From assembly GCA_030268105.1 (NCBI GenBank), contig BSDZ01000022.1, forward strand, positions 1,095,001-1,159,000: DNA of 64,000 nucleotides, read 5' to 3'. Below, piece by piece: positions 1-19,947 of this stretch. The notes beneath the pieces are model-generated. The model did no database searches, was not told where the DNA came from, and was given only the letters and a program-made list of their open reading frames with translations. The DNA comes from Volvox africanus. Its lineage: Eukaryota; Chlorophyta; Chlorophyceae; Chlamydomonadales; Volvocaceae. The number at the start of each line of letters is the position of its first letter. Position 1 is the first letter of the stretch. A program made the translations under genes and the position numbers.

Positions 1-7250
<7,250 letters not shown>

Positions 7251-7255
7251 CACAT

Positions 7256-7324
7256 ACACACAGGCCCGTCCTCCCCGCCATAGGTCGTAGGTACGTGGGC
7301 TCGGGTCAGTTCCTTGCTCATCGT
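7256..7324 (-). repeat. Dispersed element R4, copy 1, at the array edge
   Basis: About 70 bp of non-microsatellite sequence, read on the minus strand from ACGATGAGCAAGGAACTGAC to GGGCCTGTGTGTAT, matches 27914-27984 on the plus strand with two mismatches by eye. In both places it passes directly into TGTATG-type microsatellite and lies just downstream of an exon donor site. It may be the conserved body of a small retroelement or the boundary of a mobile microsatellite block. Its class is not known. Confidence 0.7.
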
Positions 7325-7348
7325 GAACCCGACCCTCCTGTCCGATAC

Positions 7349-10300
7349 CTGCCGCCACCGGCTGCGGCCGCAGTCGCCGCCGCGAGCGCCAGCGCCTTCT
7401 TATAAACCTGGGTAAGCGGTAGACATGTGTTTGCTTCCGTGAGTATGCGGGCGCCGCACCCGGATGCTGGAATGCCTATATTATATCGCCCGCCAATGCA
7501 GGCATCCAGGAAGGGTACCCAGCTTAACGTACTCCTACCCGGGAGTTTAGTCGTCGTGTTTGCGGCGTCCATATAGTCTAGAATTAGTCAATGAAAGACA
7601 TCATGGAACTGAAGATAGATGAGACGATACAGGAAGCAACGAAGCAACAAAGAAGTATTTTTCAGTTGAGATATTCGCGGCTCCAAAACCACAATAAGTA
7701 ACGCTCCTTACCGGTCCTCTCCCTTTTTTCCACTCCGCAGCCACTCATTGCCGAGGTTTCTAGGACGAAGTGGCATGCCACTTTTCACGTCATTTATTTA
7801 TCGAAGTAATCAAAGTTATGTTGTCAACGAATCTGAGCAAACATCCGCGGCTCCTCTTCCTGTTGTTTCCGACTCCCGGCGGGCTTTTTCCTTAGCGCCG
7901 CCTTACTTTTATTCCCCACAACACAACACAACACAACACAACAAAACAAAACAAAACACGTAAAAAACGTTGCTATCCTCTTGGCTCCCCCCCTTCCCCA
8001 CCCCGCCGCTCGCTCCTCACTCTCGCCAAACAGCCGTGTTAGCTTCCTGGCTCTCTTACCTCGGTCTCCTCCATTATCAGGATCCTCTGCACGACTAGGA
8101 GGTCGGAGAAGGACCTCTCCAGGGAAGTCGCCGAGGGGACAAGAGACACACGGATCTCCTTACGGACCAACGGCGCCATCAGCTCGCTCACTCCGCCAGG
8201 AGCCCCTGCCCCCATGATCCCCACCCCTGGGCAATCAATCGCAACAGGAATACCACAATCAGGAGTAATACATATTATGTGTATATGTGTGTGTATATGT
8301 GCATATGTTTATTTCTGTGTATACATCTGTGTATTTGAAAGGGTGTGTGAATATGTGTATGTGCGCATGTATGTATAAAAGGGGTATTACACGGTGGGCG
8401 ACTTGCCCTGAAAGGACAAGCACCGGCGGGGGCCCTAACCGTGCCGCCGAACCACAGCGCAAGGTGGCTGTGGGGGGACACACGGCTTAGTCTGTTTGTC
8501 CTGCCGTGCGCGTTCGTCCTGCGTGTATGTGTATGCCTGTCGATATATCTGTGTGTGTATGCACTCGGGTTAACTGTACCTACACACATACACACACACA
8601 TACACGTCTTCAGATATGTCGTGTGCGCACTTCAAGGCAAAGCCATGTAGTGCTTGATGAGTGGTGCGGGACAAGCAAGCGGAGGGACACCAGGCAGGGA
8701 CACCAGGCAGGGAGCAAGAGACAGGAATTAGCTCTCTGTAGCAACAGGTAGCTGAGAGAGCTTTGTTGTTCCATATATATGTTCCGGGACATGATGGCAG
8801 TCGATCTAACCTGATAAGGCTATTGGCCTGACGCAATGAATGCAGCGACGAGATACGGACACAGACACCAAATGTGCCTAAGGTTGCGGTAGAAGGCTGC
8901 GAGGCCTGCACAAAATGAGCTGAGACGCATCACGTGCTGCGTCCACATCTTCCTCGCTCTGGTCCGTCGGCCTACTCCTCCCTCCACTACCTGCTACATG
9001 CATACCCAACCTACGATCACGTTCATTCGTTGTGGTCCCCAAGCGACCAGCTACACATGTGTTCCGGCACCCGATCACACGACGCATTCATATGCTCTTT
9101 TGGCAGGTAAAAACATGACAATGACTGGGTATAAGTGGGACCTAACCGCTCCAACTGCTCCAACGGCCCCATAACTGAAATATAATCGGGACTCAGGATT
9201 AGAAACGAGCCATCTCTTACCGTCGGGTTGGGATTGAAAGGCCGTCAGCTGCCGTACATCAATATGTCATTGTGCAACGGCACGAAGGGCGGGAAGGCAG
9301 ATACGGTGTAAAGACGATACTGCGTAAAAACAAGTTACCGTTTAAACAACGAAGTTGCCGTACAGAAAAGAATGAGAATCGTATTACCCGCTCAGTATTT
9401 CTCGAGCTGGACTTTGGGATGACTTATTGAGTTTCATCCGTGCTGTTGTATGTTTCACCATACATGCCTGAGCCTGGTTACCCTGTCATCTGGTGTGCCC
9501 TTCGATGCTTTGTCGTTGCTCTACCTTACCGCCTTGCTCTACCTTACCACACAGCAAAGCCCAAATCTAAGAAAACCAATCGACCCAAGAAACCCGAACC
9601 GAGGAACAACGAAGTCGGAAGCAAGATGCCCGCAACCTTACAACTAACTGGTGCCATCACGGATCTTACCCCTTCCCCCCCTCCATTCATGAATGTAGAC
9701 AACATGATCATGATCAGGACATCATAACATGCAACTCCTAGCCTGCCGCCGTCGTGGTCTACAGCTCTGCACCGCACCATCTCCCTCTATAGCCCTACAG
9801 CTCACACCCATATAGTTCTACATAGCATCCCTAGTCAGTCGCGCATGCCTTAAGTGCAGTGCTCACACACATCGTTTTACATGCACACACAGAGAGCGTA
9901 GTTCATCACCTGCACGGTACACGCCTGTGAGGCGGCATCGCGGTTGAATGTAGAAACGATAAGGCCCACGAAACCGGGATCCAACAGCTGATACATTCCC
10001 TACGAGAGATGAAGCTGAAGTTCAAGTTAAAGTTGGGCGATACGTCGAGTCGGGTTCAGAATCGGGGTTTGCGCAAGGTTCCTTGTACGTACGTAATCGT
10101 TCGCCTACGCTACTACGTTACTACGCTACTACGCGGATAAAAACAGCTCAGACGTGACGGACGAATGCGCGAGCGCATTCTTTCAGCAGCCTCATTAAAA
10201 GGGGTATTTTCCTCGGTACGTACCATGGCAACAAAAACACCAGCAAAAGCCGTCGCATTTTTACCCATAGCAAAAGATATAGCCGGTTCGATAATAAATG

Positions 10301-12641
10301 GGAATCATGATATTAATCCTGGCAATTTTGTCAGAACATTTTCTATTGAAGAATTTATTAATAGATTCAGCCTCTCTACCGATGAGGGGATTGCAATAAT
10401 GTGAAGACACGAGACAGAGCCACATGCAAAGCAACACTCAGCACCAACCAACACCGGCACTCGACAACTTACACCAGGTACGCAACTGACTCATAGTGCC
10501 ACGAACCACCTGCCCGACCACCTGATGGGTTCCTTCCTCTGGCTTACCAAAACTCTACATGATCATAAACTTACATACACGGCCGGTCAGCGACACAAGA
10601 TACAGAACCCCCAATGTGCCGCCGACCCCACCCCACGTATGCAATGGGGGAAGGGGAATTCGCACAACGGCGTCATGCGCTATTGCACCCAGCACTACAT
10701 GCTACAATATGGCTACGTTTTGGTAAGTGTTAGCATACCATCAGCCTCCAGCAACCGTGATATATACATATACTTTTTCATTCGCTTTTAATCTATGTAT
10801 ACATATTCAATATATTTAATATTTAATATTTATATACATATTTTTTCCACACGCGAAGGTCTTTTATCCCGAAACGCCTGATACGTCATCATCTGACGGC
10901 AACAGACATTCACCCTTACCTGAGTCCTCACGTCCACATGCGAAGGGAGCACGGTGATGTGGGGGTGGCTGTGGTACCAGCCCACCACGCGGGTACGCAG
11001 CCCGGTTTCCCGGCTGAGGCGCTCTGCATGGGCCGAACAGCGAGCCATCTGCTCGGGGGACGTCTCCACGCGGTCCTGCAAAACCGCAGCAATGGAAACA
11101 CGGGATGCCACCCATCTAACCCTAAGTGTGATGAACCCGCTAAAGACCGAAAGATAGCATGTACGGCAACAGGTGATGAGATGCGATTTGATCTTACGTG
11201 GGGGAGCAGCCCGTTGCGGAGCGGTAAACAGATGGATGCCACTGGAATGGAGATGGCCATATGCAAATAGTCAAGAAAAGCTGGATGAAATTTGGCAGTA
11301 GATATACATATATATGTACGCAGGGCACATACCTTCCGCCGGTCCATGCGGATCTGCGGGAAGGCCAGTGATACCCTGCACACCGCCCCGCCACTCGAAG
11401 AAACGTCATCCTGAGCGGGTGACAGACAGCGGAGCTTTTAGCAGGAAAAGAACAAGGGAACGGAAGAGAACAAGGGAACTTGAAACCAGACCGAACACGG
11501 AGGAGGGGGGGGGAAGCAGGAGGAGGGGGGCGCCGAATAAACAAGACCGGACACCGCTGTTGAGGCGCTGTTGTAAAGTATGGCTAACCGCAGAGACGGA
11601 GGCGGAGAATATGGCTGAGGGGCAGAGTTAGATAGAGAAGGTGTGTTAAAACGCGATTTGAGAACCCACTGCGCCCTGAGTGAATACTTGTGAGGGCGGC
11701 TTAAACGACATAAGGCCCAGAGGCCCAAAGGCGCAAAACATCGACTTCGTGTCACAGCAATGTCGTAGTCACAATGGCGAGAAGTCAGTTCCTGGCGATG
11801 GAGAGTGGAATTAGTTAGCTTGTTGTTGTGAGACTGTGGTGTTGTGGTTCACAGGCAGTTTGACGGCAATCGATGTCTGCCTCCGCGTACGCCGTTGTTG
11901 CGTCATCTAGTGCCTAGCCCCTATTTGAGGGTACAGATTGATTCCCACCCACCCAAGCTCCCCGTGTATATATGGTCGAGGAGGGTGTGGCTTGGTTGCG
12001 ATGGAAGCTGGTTAAGGACTTCTCTCTAAACACCAGGCGGCGATTGTCCAGCAATATCGAACAGTTGCTTGGTAAAGAATGTCGCTTTTGCAAGGAGTCT
12101 GGATTTTCGATTCCCCGTGCCACTGGAGGAGACGTATAAATCGTATAGAGTATAGACCACCAAAACATCTCTCTTCTCCCTCTCTTTCCTCCCACCCATG
12201 TATCTATATTTATACCTATATATCTATATATTTAGATGTATATCTATTGTTAATTGGTTAATGGGTTGGTCAATTATAGGTGTTTTCCATAAATGCCGTT
12301 ACGGCGGTTATATATATATATATACATATACAGAGAGAGAGAGACATTGTCAGGTAAGGAAACTCAAGAAAGGCAAGAGGGGCATACATTATAATTGATT
12401 ATTAAGGAAAGCTCCCGCCTTCCACCGCCATATGGGAGCCTCTGGAAAACCCTGCCTGCCCTTATAGAAGCTCTGCCGCACTAGGTAAATCAATCTCCTC
12501 TAACTTCCCCCTCTCATCATTCCCTCACCATCACGTCCCCAAGTAAAAGCCCCATGACCTCCTCCGACTCTGTCGAGTGTGCGTGGGCCAGAACCGCCAG
12601 GAGGACTTCTGCAGACAGAGAAACGAACGCAGACGCGTTCA
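7349..12641 (-). CDS. BRCC36: BRCC36-type JAMM/MPN+ deubiquitinase (gene, 3' end incomplete)
   Basis: BRCC36 is a zinc metalloprotease that cleaves Lys63-linked ubiquitin chains in the BRCA1-A and BRISC complexes. Exons on the minus strand: 12641-12529, 11410-11333, 11075-10920, 9999-9910, 9248-9221, 8205-8060, 7407-7349; all phases agree and donors are GTGAGG, GTATGT, GTAAGG, GTGATG, GTAAGA, GTAAGA, GTATCG. Exon 1 carries the conserved Glu (STESEEVMGLLLGD). Exon 3 carries the JAMM signature H-x-H-x7-S-x2-D (HSHPHITVLPSHVD). Exons 4-5 read GMYQLLDPGFVGLI and LTAFQSQPDG. Exon 6 (RKEIRVSLVP, then VVQRILIMEE) matches the plant BRCC36 C-terminal domain. About 223 residues are seen. No in-frame ATG precedes exon 1: an upstream exon ending in A would create ATG at the 12641 acceptor. 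The last donor opens toward the satellite array, so the C-terminal exons lie beyond it or are lost. Confidence 0.9.
8381..8512 (-). mobile_element. 5'-truncated LINE copy (3' end family)
   Basis: Starting at the conserved terminus GGTATTACACGGTGGGCGAC, this matches the 3' end of the LINE at 45479 in the same orientation but is more diverged. It includes the adjoining segment ending near CTGTTTGTCCTGCCG. It lies downstream of BRCC36 exon 5, in the intron 8206-9220, and is flanked by TG-rich sequence on the 3' side. Confidence 0.7.
10165..10407 (+). pseudogene. AT-rich fragment resembling PutA proline dehydrogenase, inside BRCC36 intron 3
   Basis: An open frame of 79 codons (10165-10404) is much AT-richer than its surroundings. 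From the ATG at 10225 it reads as a plausible protein and ends FINRFSLSTDEGIAIM followed by TG. The FSLSTDEGIAIM piece resembles the conserved SLS-x-EG-x-ALMCLAEALLRIPD segment near the start of the proline dehydrogenase domain of bacterial bifunctional PutA. Similarity stops exactly where the Cys codon of that motif would be half complete. It lies antisense in a BRCC36 intron (10000-10919) and has no neighbouring exon I can join to it. It is most simply a fragment of a transferred bacterial gene. A short exon of an overlapping gene with donor GTGAAG is the alternative. The family call rests on one short motif. Confidence 0.4.
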
Positions 12642-13832
12642 CTATCGTTACAATGTCAATGGTGACGATTATGGTGAGGATGGTGAGGATGATAATGATA
12701 ATGATGATAGTGATGATGATGATATAATGATAATGAGGATGGTGATGAGGATGGTGATGAGAACGGTGATGAGGATGGCGATGATGGTGATGCGAATGAG
12801 GAAGAGGAGGTTTCCCTTGCCGCATTGCATCGTTCCGTTTAGGAAAGTTCCAGGACCACGTGCGTCAAGGACCGGCGTCAAGGACTGGCGGCTGCGAATC
12901 GAATCTTCCATCCAGGGTCCATCCTTCGCTGCATCCACCCTCCCGCTAAAGGAGAGCCCACTCGTTTATATTATGCCAGATCAACCACCAAATGCCGCCA
13001 CTCTCACCCTGCGTCACCTCCACCCGCTGAAGGCTCATCCTCTCAAACGGCTCAGCACGGGGGGTACGTTGCACTGTGTTTTGTACAACCTGCTGATCTA
13101 AATATGCTACTGCTATTGCCAATGTCGCTGCTATTCCTTGCCGCTGTTCCCTGATCCACGTAACTTGGCGTGCGTAGTGTAGCGTAGCTATTCGGTCGGA
13201 ACCTGGGCAGATACGCCCCTACCAATATGCGCTTCAGCAGTCAACCCTTTAGTGGCCTCTGCCACGCCGCTGTCGCTTGTCGCTGTACCGGCCGTGTACC
13301 GGCTGTTTACCGGCTCACGCTGCCATCGCTGCCGGGAACCGGTTGCTCATAACAGTCATACATCGAGTACAAACTTTGTCTTCAATATCCGAAACTGGGG
13401 GAAGCACATTTCGCCAAAGCTGTCTCCACGCAAGCTACCGGTGCGACTGCGCCCGTATTCGTCGTCGTTGTCGTCAGCGCCTCTCGCCCCCTCGCCAAAT
13501 CCACAATAGTTGGGGAGCACAAACGCACAGTACGCCTGCGCAAATGCAGTACCTGTTTCATATATTTCAGGTGTTCAATGAATAAATGCATGAGTGTGGC
13601 GTACACGCACGGAACGTAAAAGCAACGAGGTAATGTTGTACTACGGGAAAAACAAACGATATCGATTACACGGGACGAACGAGTCACCGGAAGCGAGGGG
13701 AGACGACAGCCAATCATGACGTCATGCATGTATGCATGCACGTTTAGCATCCATGCATGGATGCATGCAGCATAGATTGGATTTTCAAATTACTGCTCTC
13801 TCCCTCCCTGAAAATACCTTATTCTTCTCTCC

Positions 13833-13888
<56 letters not shown>

Positions 13889-15910
13889 CCACTCATCGCG
13901 TGTTCAAGCGGGGACACTAAGAGAGCCGTCTAACGCATCTCTCAGTCGCCCAATAGCGTGGTAGCCCCCATCTCCCCCCCCCTCAAATCTCCACGCTCGT
14001 CAAGGTCCCGCGCATAGATCTAATTAGATGGGTATGTCCCGAAATAAACCCACTTCCTTCCTTGCTGGTACCTTCTGCCGTACCTACGGCAATCCCACTT
14101 ACCGCATCGTCCATCGTCCCTTACCAACTGCTTACCATTCCTATCTCCTAGATATGCTTCAACGTTTTAAATCTCACTTTGCAAGACCATCAACTGTTCT
14201 TTTAGTGTAAAGAGCTTAACAAGTTGTGTGAATTAATAAATATACAGGGTTTAGGGTTTTATAGATACGTATGGGTTAAATGTTCCATCTATTTACGCCT
14301 TTGCCCCCCGTTCCTTCCGACCTGCGTCTCGGCATTTACTCTATCCGCCACCCTAAACCTCAGGTCCACCCTTTTGATACTTGCAAGTTACGGGTTGCCT
14401 TCCCCTCCCCCCATCCCGCCGCGTCATTTGTTAACGACCCCGTCGCGCATATTCCAACCAGCACTTCCAGGTCTTCCATCCCTCTCCTCTCCCTTCGCGG
14501 CACCCTTTTTCCTCACCTTGAAACTCGTCCCTTTGTGCGGCCCCAAGCTCGTCTTGAATGAATACGTGAGAGGCCCTCCTCCCAACAACGCGCCAGCAGT
14601 ATGCAGACCGCCGCCGAGGGACAGCAGCGGATGACCTCCTCTGCCCAAGCCCAGCGCGATACCGATGCGGGGTTGCCAAGCGGGGTTGGAGCTGCTAAGA
14701 GGGGTGGAGAACCGGCGAAGGTCCCAACGCGCCCAAGCAGTTACCGTGTACGCGAGTACGTTGAATCGTTTGCTGCAGGGTTGGGAGACACAAGGCAGCT
14801 GGCGACTGAGAAGAACACGTGTGCAAAGAACACGATGACCAAGCGCAGAATAACCCAAAACGAAAGGGAGGAGCACCTACATTGGGAGTAGTAATGCCAA
14901 AACACAGGTGCCGCGGAGGCGCGAGGGGAAAGGGTGGACCGCATCTTCGATTCGGTTGATCGAAGATGCAGGGCGACGTGATTATGGGGACAAGAGAGCG
15001 GAGTGGCAAACGTACTAATGCATTCAGCAAATCGACCAGAATAGTGCAAATGAGTCTGATCACATCTCTGAACGAAGCGGTTGAACGTAGGAGTCGATGA
15101 TGAGCGTAAGCTGTATCGTGTGTGATGATGATGTGTGTGAGAAAGAGAAAACGATGGAAAGACAGAAAGAGAAAGAGCGAAAAAAGGGAGGGGGAAAAAG
15201 AGGGAGAAGAGAGAAATGGGGGGGGAAAGAGAGAGAGGGAGAGAGGGAATGGACTCCGTGGGGATTATGCCGTTCCTTGCCCAAAACACCAAACTTTTCA
15301 GTTCCCAAATGTACCTCTTACCGATATTCAAGATCCTGTTGGCTTGGCAGGTATCGAATAGTCCCGTGAAGTAAGCGCTCCTGCGCAGTCGAGTTCGATA
15401 ACGCGGAACTTTAAACCCTAATCCTCGCAGAGTCCTAACCCATATGCCTGATCTGAAATTTCATACAGTTCATAAAGGCAATACATGTCTTACCTTTACG
15501 GATACTTTCGTGCGCAGTGTAGGTGTGTGGGCGTCCAAGATCGCTGCGAGGCGTACCCGTAAGAACAGAACGTTAAATATCTTTTGTATCTTAATGTCAG
15601 GTACAAGACCGTACGTCCATTCATGCGGCTGCGGTCGGTCTCCCGACATGCGAAGTCCGGTTCTCTACACTAAACGATTAAGTCAATTACCCACGTTACA
15701 TAATGTAACTGCAATTAATGTTGTCAATCCCAGTACTTAATGATGTTCCGGCTAGGAGCATGCATTGCCCGCTCCGGTACCCTTCGTAAGTCCCAACGCA
15801 ATCATGGAGGGGTTGAATTACTGCCGCATTGGCTCAGTCATGTTATTATTTAGTAACGGCATCCATTCCAGTTAAGAACATTGTATGTGTTCTAGCACGT
15901 TGTATCAGGA
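12642..15910. other. Intergenic region between divergent BRCC36 and ATXN3 genes
   Basis: About 3.3 kb separates the first recognised exons of two head-to-head genes. It holds a GATGATG-rich tract at 12660-12800, a pure AC dinucleotide run at 13836-13877 followed by AT repeats, a purine-rich GAGAAAG tract at 15130-15250, and short ORFs (for example 14028-14210 and 14601-14891) that resemble nothing I recognise. The BRCC36 start exon, if separate, should lie here. No promoter motif could be assigned. Confidence 0.6.
13836..13888. repeat. AC/AT dinucleotide microsatellite
   Basis: Uninterrupted ACAC run of about 40 bp followed by ATATATATAT. Confidence 0.95.
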
Positions 15911-18900
15911 ATGCTGTATCATGAAAAACAGGTGGCAGCGCTTTGCGGCGTTCACTGCCTGAACACTCTGCTTCAGGGACCTTACTTTAGTGAAATAGAG
16001 TTGGCCCAGATTGCCCAAGGGCTAGATGAGCTGGAGCGCGCACTGGTCGGCGAAGGCGCGCTAGGCGAGGGGTCGGGCAATGTGGCGATGGACGGCATGT
16101 TCTCCATCCAGGTTGGCAGTATGTACTCAAGGGCAGTATGTACGGTTAGAGTGGCCGCGGGGAGTGTAAGGGGCAATGCATTTGTGTCGGTAGCATTGTC
16201 TCCATAATGTAGACTCCAGGGCACCTGCTACTGCACCTGGCTGGCTGGCTCTTGCAAGAGGTTCCATCATTATTCTCATCCAGGCCTCCTGGGTGCCTCT
16301 GGTTGGGCAGGGTTTAAGTAGTAACACAATTGCACATACTTCACAATGTGCTATTATGTATCAGCCGTGCGTTCCCCTCGCGGGGTTCATCCACCTAATC
16401 GAACCACAGTTGAGCAGGTGTTTTCTCACGGTACAGCATGATGTGCGAACGCTCATCCCTCTCCCCTTCTCCCGTTTTATTCGTTTTATTCGACTTCCCC
16501 TTCCCCCGCTCTTCTCACCTTCACTCATGGCTTTTTCCTGCCTTCCACCTTCCCGCTCTCCCTGCCCTCGTACACGGCGCCCTTGCTTAACGTATATGGT
16601 TAACATACATCGTTAACATATATGCGTGGTTAATATAAACACGGTTGGGTATCCCCTGCTGCGCCCGCCGGTTGTCTTAGTCCCACGTCGCCGCTGCGAA
16701 TATCCCCTCGTGCTTGATATCCTGCGCCCACGAGTTTTCTGAGCGGCAGCGCTGAAAGTATCATATTGTCCTGAATCCACATGCGTGCACAGGTACTGAG
16801 CCGCGCCCTGGAGTCCTGGGGTCTGCAGGTGCGCTGTGATGCCGTCTAGAACGCACTGGGTTGCGGGCGGTCAAATCACCAGTCGGAATTGGAGAGGGAA
16901 AGAAACACACACAAACACACAGACGCTGACAGGGTACGGCTCTCTGCTGCTGGACGAGCGAGTGAGGAGTGAGTGAGGGCCGAAGGAAGGCCCAAACGAA
17001 TGACACAGGGCCGTACACTGTCGGACGATTTGCAGGATATGTTGAGTCGACGACTGACCTGCGGGTAGATAGCGGGTTGATCTCCATCAGTGGCCGGCGC
17101 CGAGGTACCGATGGAATATTGCTGCTCAGTGCGGATAGATGAAAGTGCATCACACTCTCACTCATTACACTTCTCACACCCTTTGATATGCGATATACTT
17201 GCATCGAGTATTCGGTTACTGAGGGGCCGTCAGTGGAATATGCATATACCTTTGTATATGTATATATATATATATATATACCTTTGTACCTATACCTTTG
17301 TACGTATATATATATGTATGTATATGTGTGTATATGTGTATATATAGACACAATATATACACATACACATGCTGGTGGTGGGTGCTGAACCTGGGAAAAC
17401 CACTGATTTCGGAGAAGTCGGCATGGGAGACTGGATGAGGGTACCCCGAAACACCGGGGAAGGTAGGGACTGCCAGGTTAGTGGCCACGGGTGATGTACC
17501 CCCCTATCCCACACACATACACATGGAGGAGAAAGAAGGATCAAGATATGATTGGGTAAGGGGTTAGGTAAGGGTTGAATAATCCTCTTAATGTTGGTGG
17601 CTCCTGCTCTTCTCTGTTCTCTGCCTTCCCTTCGTTTCCCGCTATATACCCCAATTTGATGACCGCTGAGTCCATTGCGTTATGCCGTGGTGCCGTAATG
17701 CCGTATAATTCGTATCGCCGAACTCCAAAAGGTGGTGTCTCTGGAGTCTGAGGAGGCGAGGCTGTTCAAGGTCGCTCCCACAACCGCAGACGCCTTCATT
17801 TGCAACCTGCATGTGAGATTCAAATTGGGGCGGGGGGTTGTGGGGGGTAAATATGGTAAGGCGGGACGAGGCGCGATGTTGGATGTGGGATGTTGCGCTT
17901 GTAATGGTGCGATGCGGGATGTGCTGCCACATGTTGTTCAATCCGGGCCAGAGGAAGCGGCAGCAGAAGAAACTACCAGCAGGCGTGCAGGTCCCGTTGC
18001 AAACATGGTTGGCATACACAATCTCAAACACACACAAATCGCGTACACACTCCCTCTCTTGTGCGTGCGCGCGGATACTTAAACACACGTGTACACACAG
18101 ACACACTTACAGACATACAAAAACTGCGGAGCGCAATGTTTATGGCTATCGTAACTCCCGCTTAGGAAAGGTTCTGTTTCTGTTATCGCACCACCAAATC
18201 ATCTAGGGCCTACCATGGTTGCGCCCTCTCATGAAGCGGTGTTTTGGCCTTACCGCTACCTGTCCGGTGTTGTTCCGGGGCCTTAGGAGCATTGGTTTAC
18301 GCTTCGACGGGTGGCACCTGGAGAGTGGTGGAACTTTAACTCATTGTAAGTAGGGTTCGGAAGGGGGGGGTTGTGCGCGGGGATGGGGAGAGGGACAGTC
18401 TCTCAATCACTTGCGATCTCTCAATCGACTATCACTACGAACAGGTTGGTTGATAAGTACGGTAAGTACGGTCTGTCTATGTTTTAGTTGGTTTCGGAGC
18501 TAGCAAGAAGGAAGGCAGCCGTCCTCTTCGCAATCCCGCCCAACGCGGATTCATCCCCGTTCCCTTACGGAATCGTCTGTTACAAACCACCAGAATACGA
18601 TTCCTCTACCCTGCTTTGATTCCTCTACCTCGCGCAGGTGGCTGAATCGTGCTTTTAAATGTTCATTTGGTCACTGTCCCTAACCTGCTGCCCTTCTGCT
18701 TCCTCAAAAAGGGTAAATCCTCCATATTGGATAGATCCTTTCACCCCCACCCCACCCCCCGGTGCGTCATCAGGTTTCCAGCTCCGCAGCCGCTGTCCAC
18801 CTTCTACCTCCAAGCCTTCCTGGACTCATTGCGAGGCGAGGGCTGGACCATTTTCGTGGTAATTAGGACCCGTCGAGAGGCGATAGGCTGGGGAGGGATT

Positions 18901-19868
18901 ATTTCTTTGGTAGCGGTACCGCGACCGGTATACATAGCAATTATAAATGAATAAGAAGGAATCAGAATAAACCAGAAGAGATAACAAGTTAATTAACCAG
19001 AAGAAATAGCAAATAAATAAAAAAAGGTTAATGTCATAGCTACAGTAATTGCAGTAGCAAAGTCAAGGTTATTATTTTTGGATAGTTAAATTGTATTTTA
19101 TTTAAGATTAATTGCCGTAGTTTAATTGCCGTCGTAAATACTTTATCGATAAACTTTGTACAGCACTGCTTTCCTGTGCTTAACCATTACGTAAAGACGC
19201 TCTTCATACCACCGTTTTAACACGTTGTTTAGCCCTGTTGAGCCTGTACGTGTTTTCTTCATCACGCCCCTTTGCCCCTGGACCTCGGGTGAGAAGCTGG
19301 TGTCGTTGGTGTCTTGAGAACCACAAGACCACCTGGAACATGATTGGTTAACAATCCATCTTTCCCCCGCCTCTCGTACAGCGGTGGCATGCCTCGTGTA
19401 TTCGTCCTCCCACATTCTCCGCCATTCAGTTACCTCACGCGCTTCATGCCCCATGCCTCGCGCATTCGCAGGTGTCGGGCCCCCTGCCTGTCGCTCAGCC
19501 GCGTTCCCTGCCCAATGCCACCGGGAGATATTGGAGCCCCAACGAGGTGCGTGTGTATGTGTATGCGTATGTGTGTGTTCATATTCAGCCAACGGATAAC
19601 ACAGATAACGATAAACAGCGGATGAGAAACAGCGGATGAGGAACAGCGGATGAGAAATAGCGCACACATTCAAGGAATTAGGGTCCAAACGCTGACTGCG
19701 TGGGGGCCTTTGCTAACGCGCCTTTTAACAATCATGCGCTTAGGGTTCTTCCTCGTCGGGTTGTTTGGACATGTCTTTCGCGCTGAGCCTCACTGCGTGG
19801 GTGATCCCACTCTGCTCACAAATACACACACATAGACAGATATACATATGTACACACCGTATACACAC

Positions 19869-19947
<79 letters not shown>

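Noticed and set aside
14601..14891. 96-codon plus-strand frame between BRCC36 and ATXN3
   Set aside because: It resembles no family, has no supporting splice sites and a minus-strand frame overlaps it; not strong enough to annotate.
19344..19625. Missing ataxin-3 exon after the Josephin domain
   Set aside because: An acceptor at about 19382 gives a frame unlike the expected KGDLPD region, and the exons at 18858 and 20046 join in phase without it.
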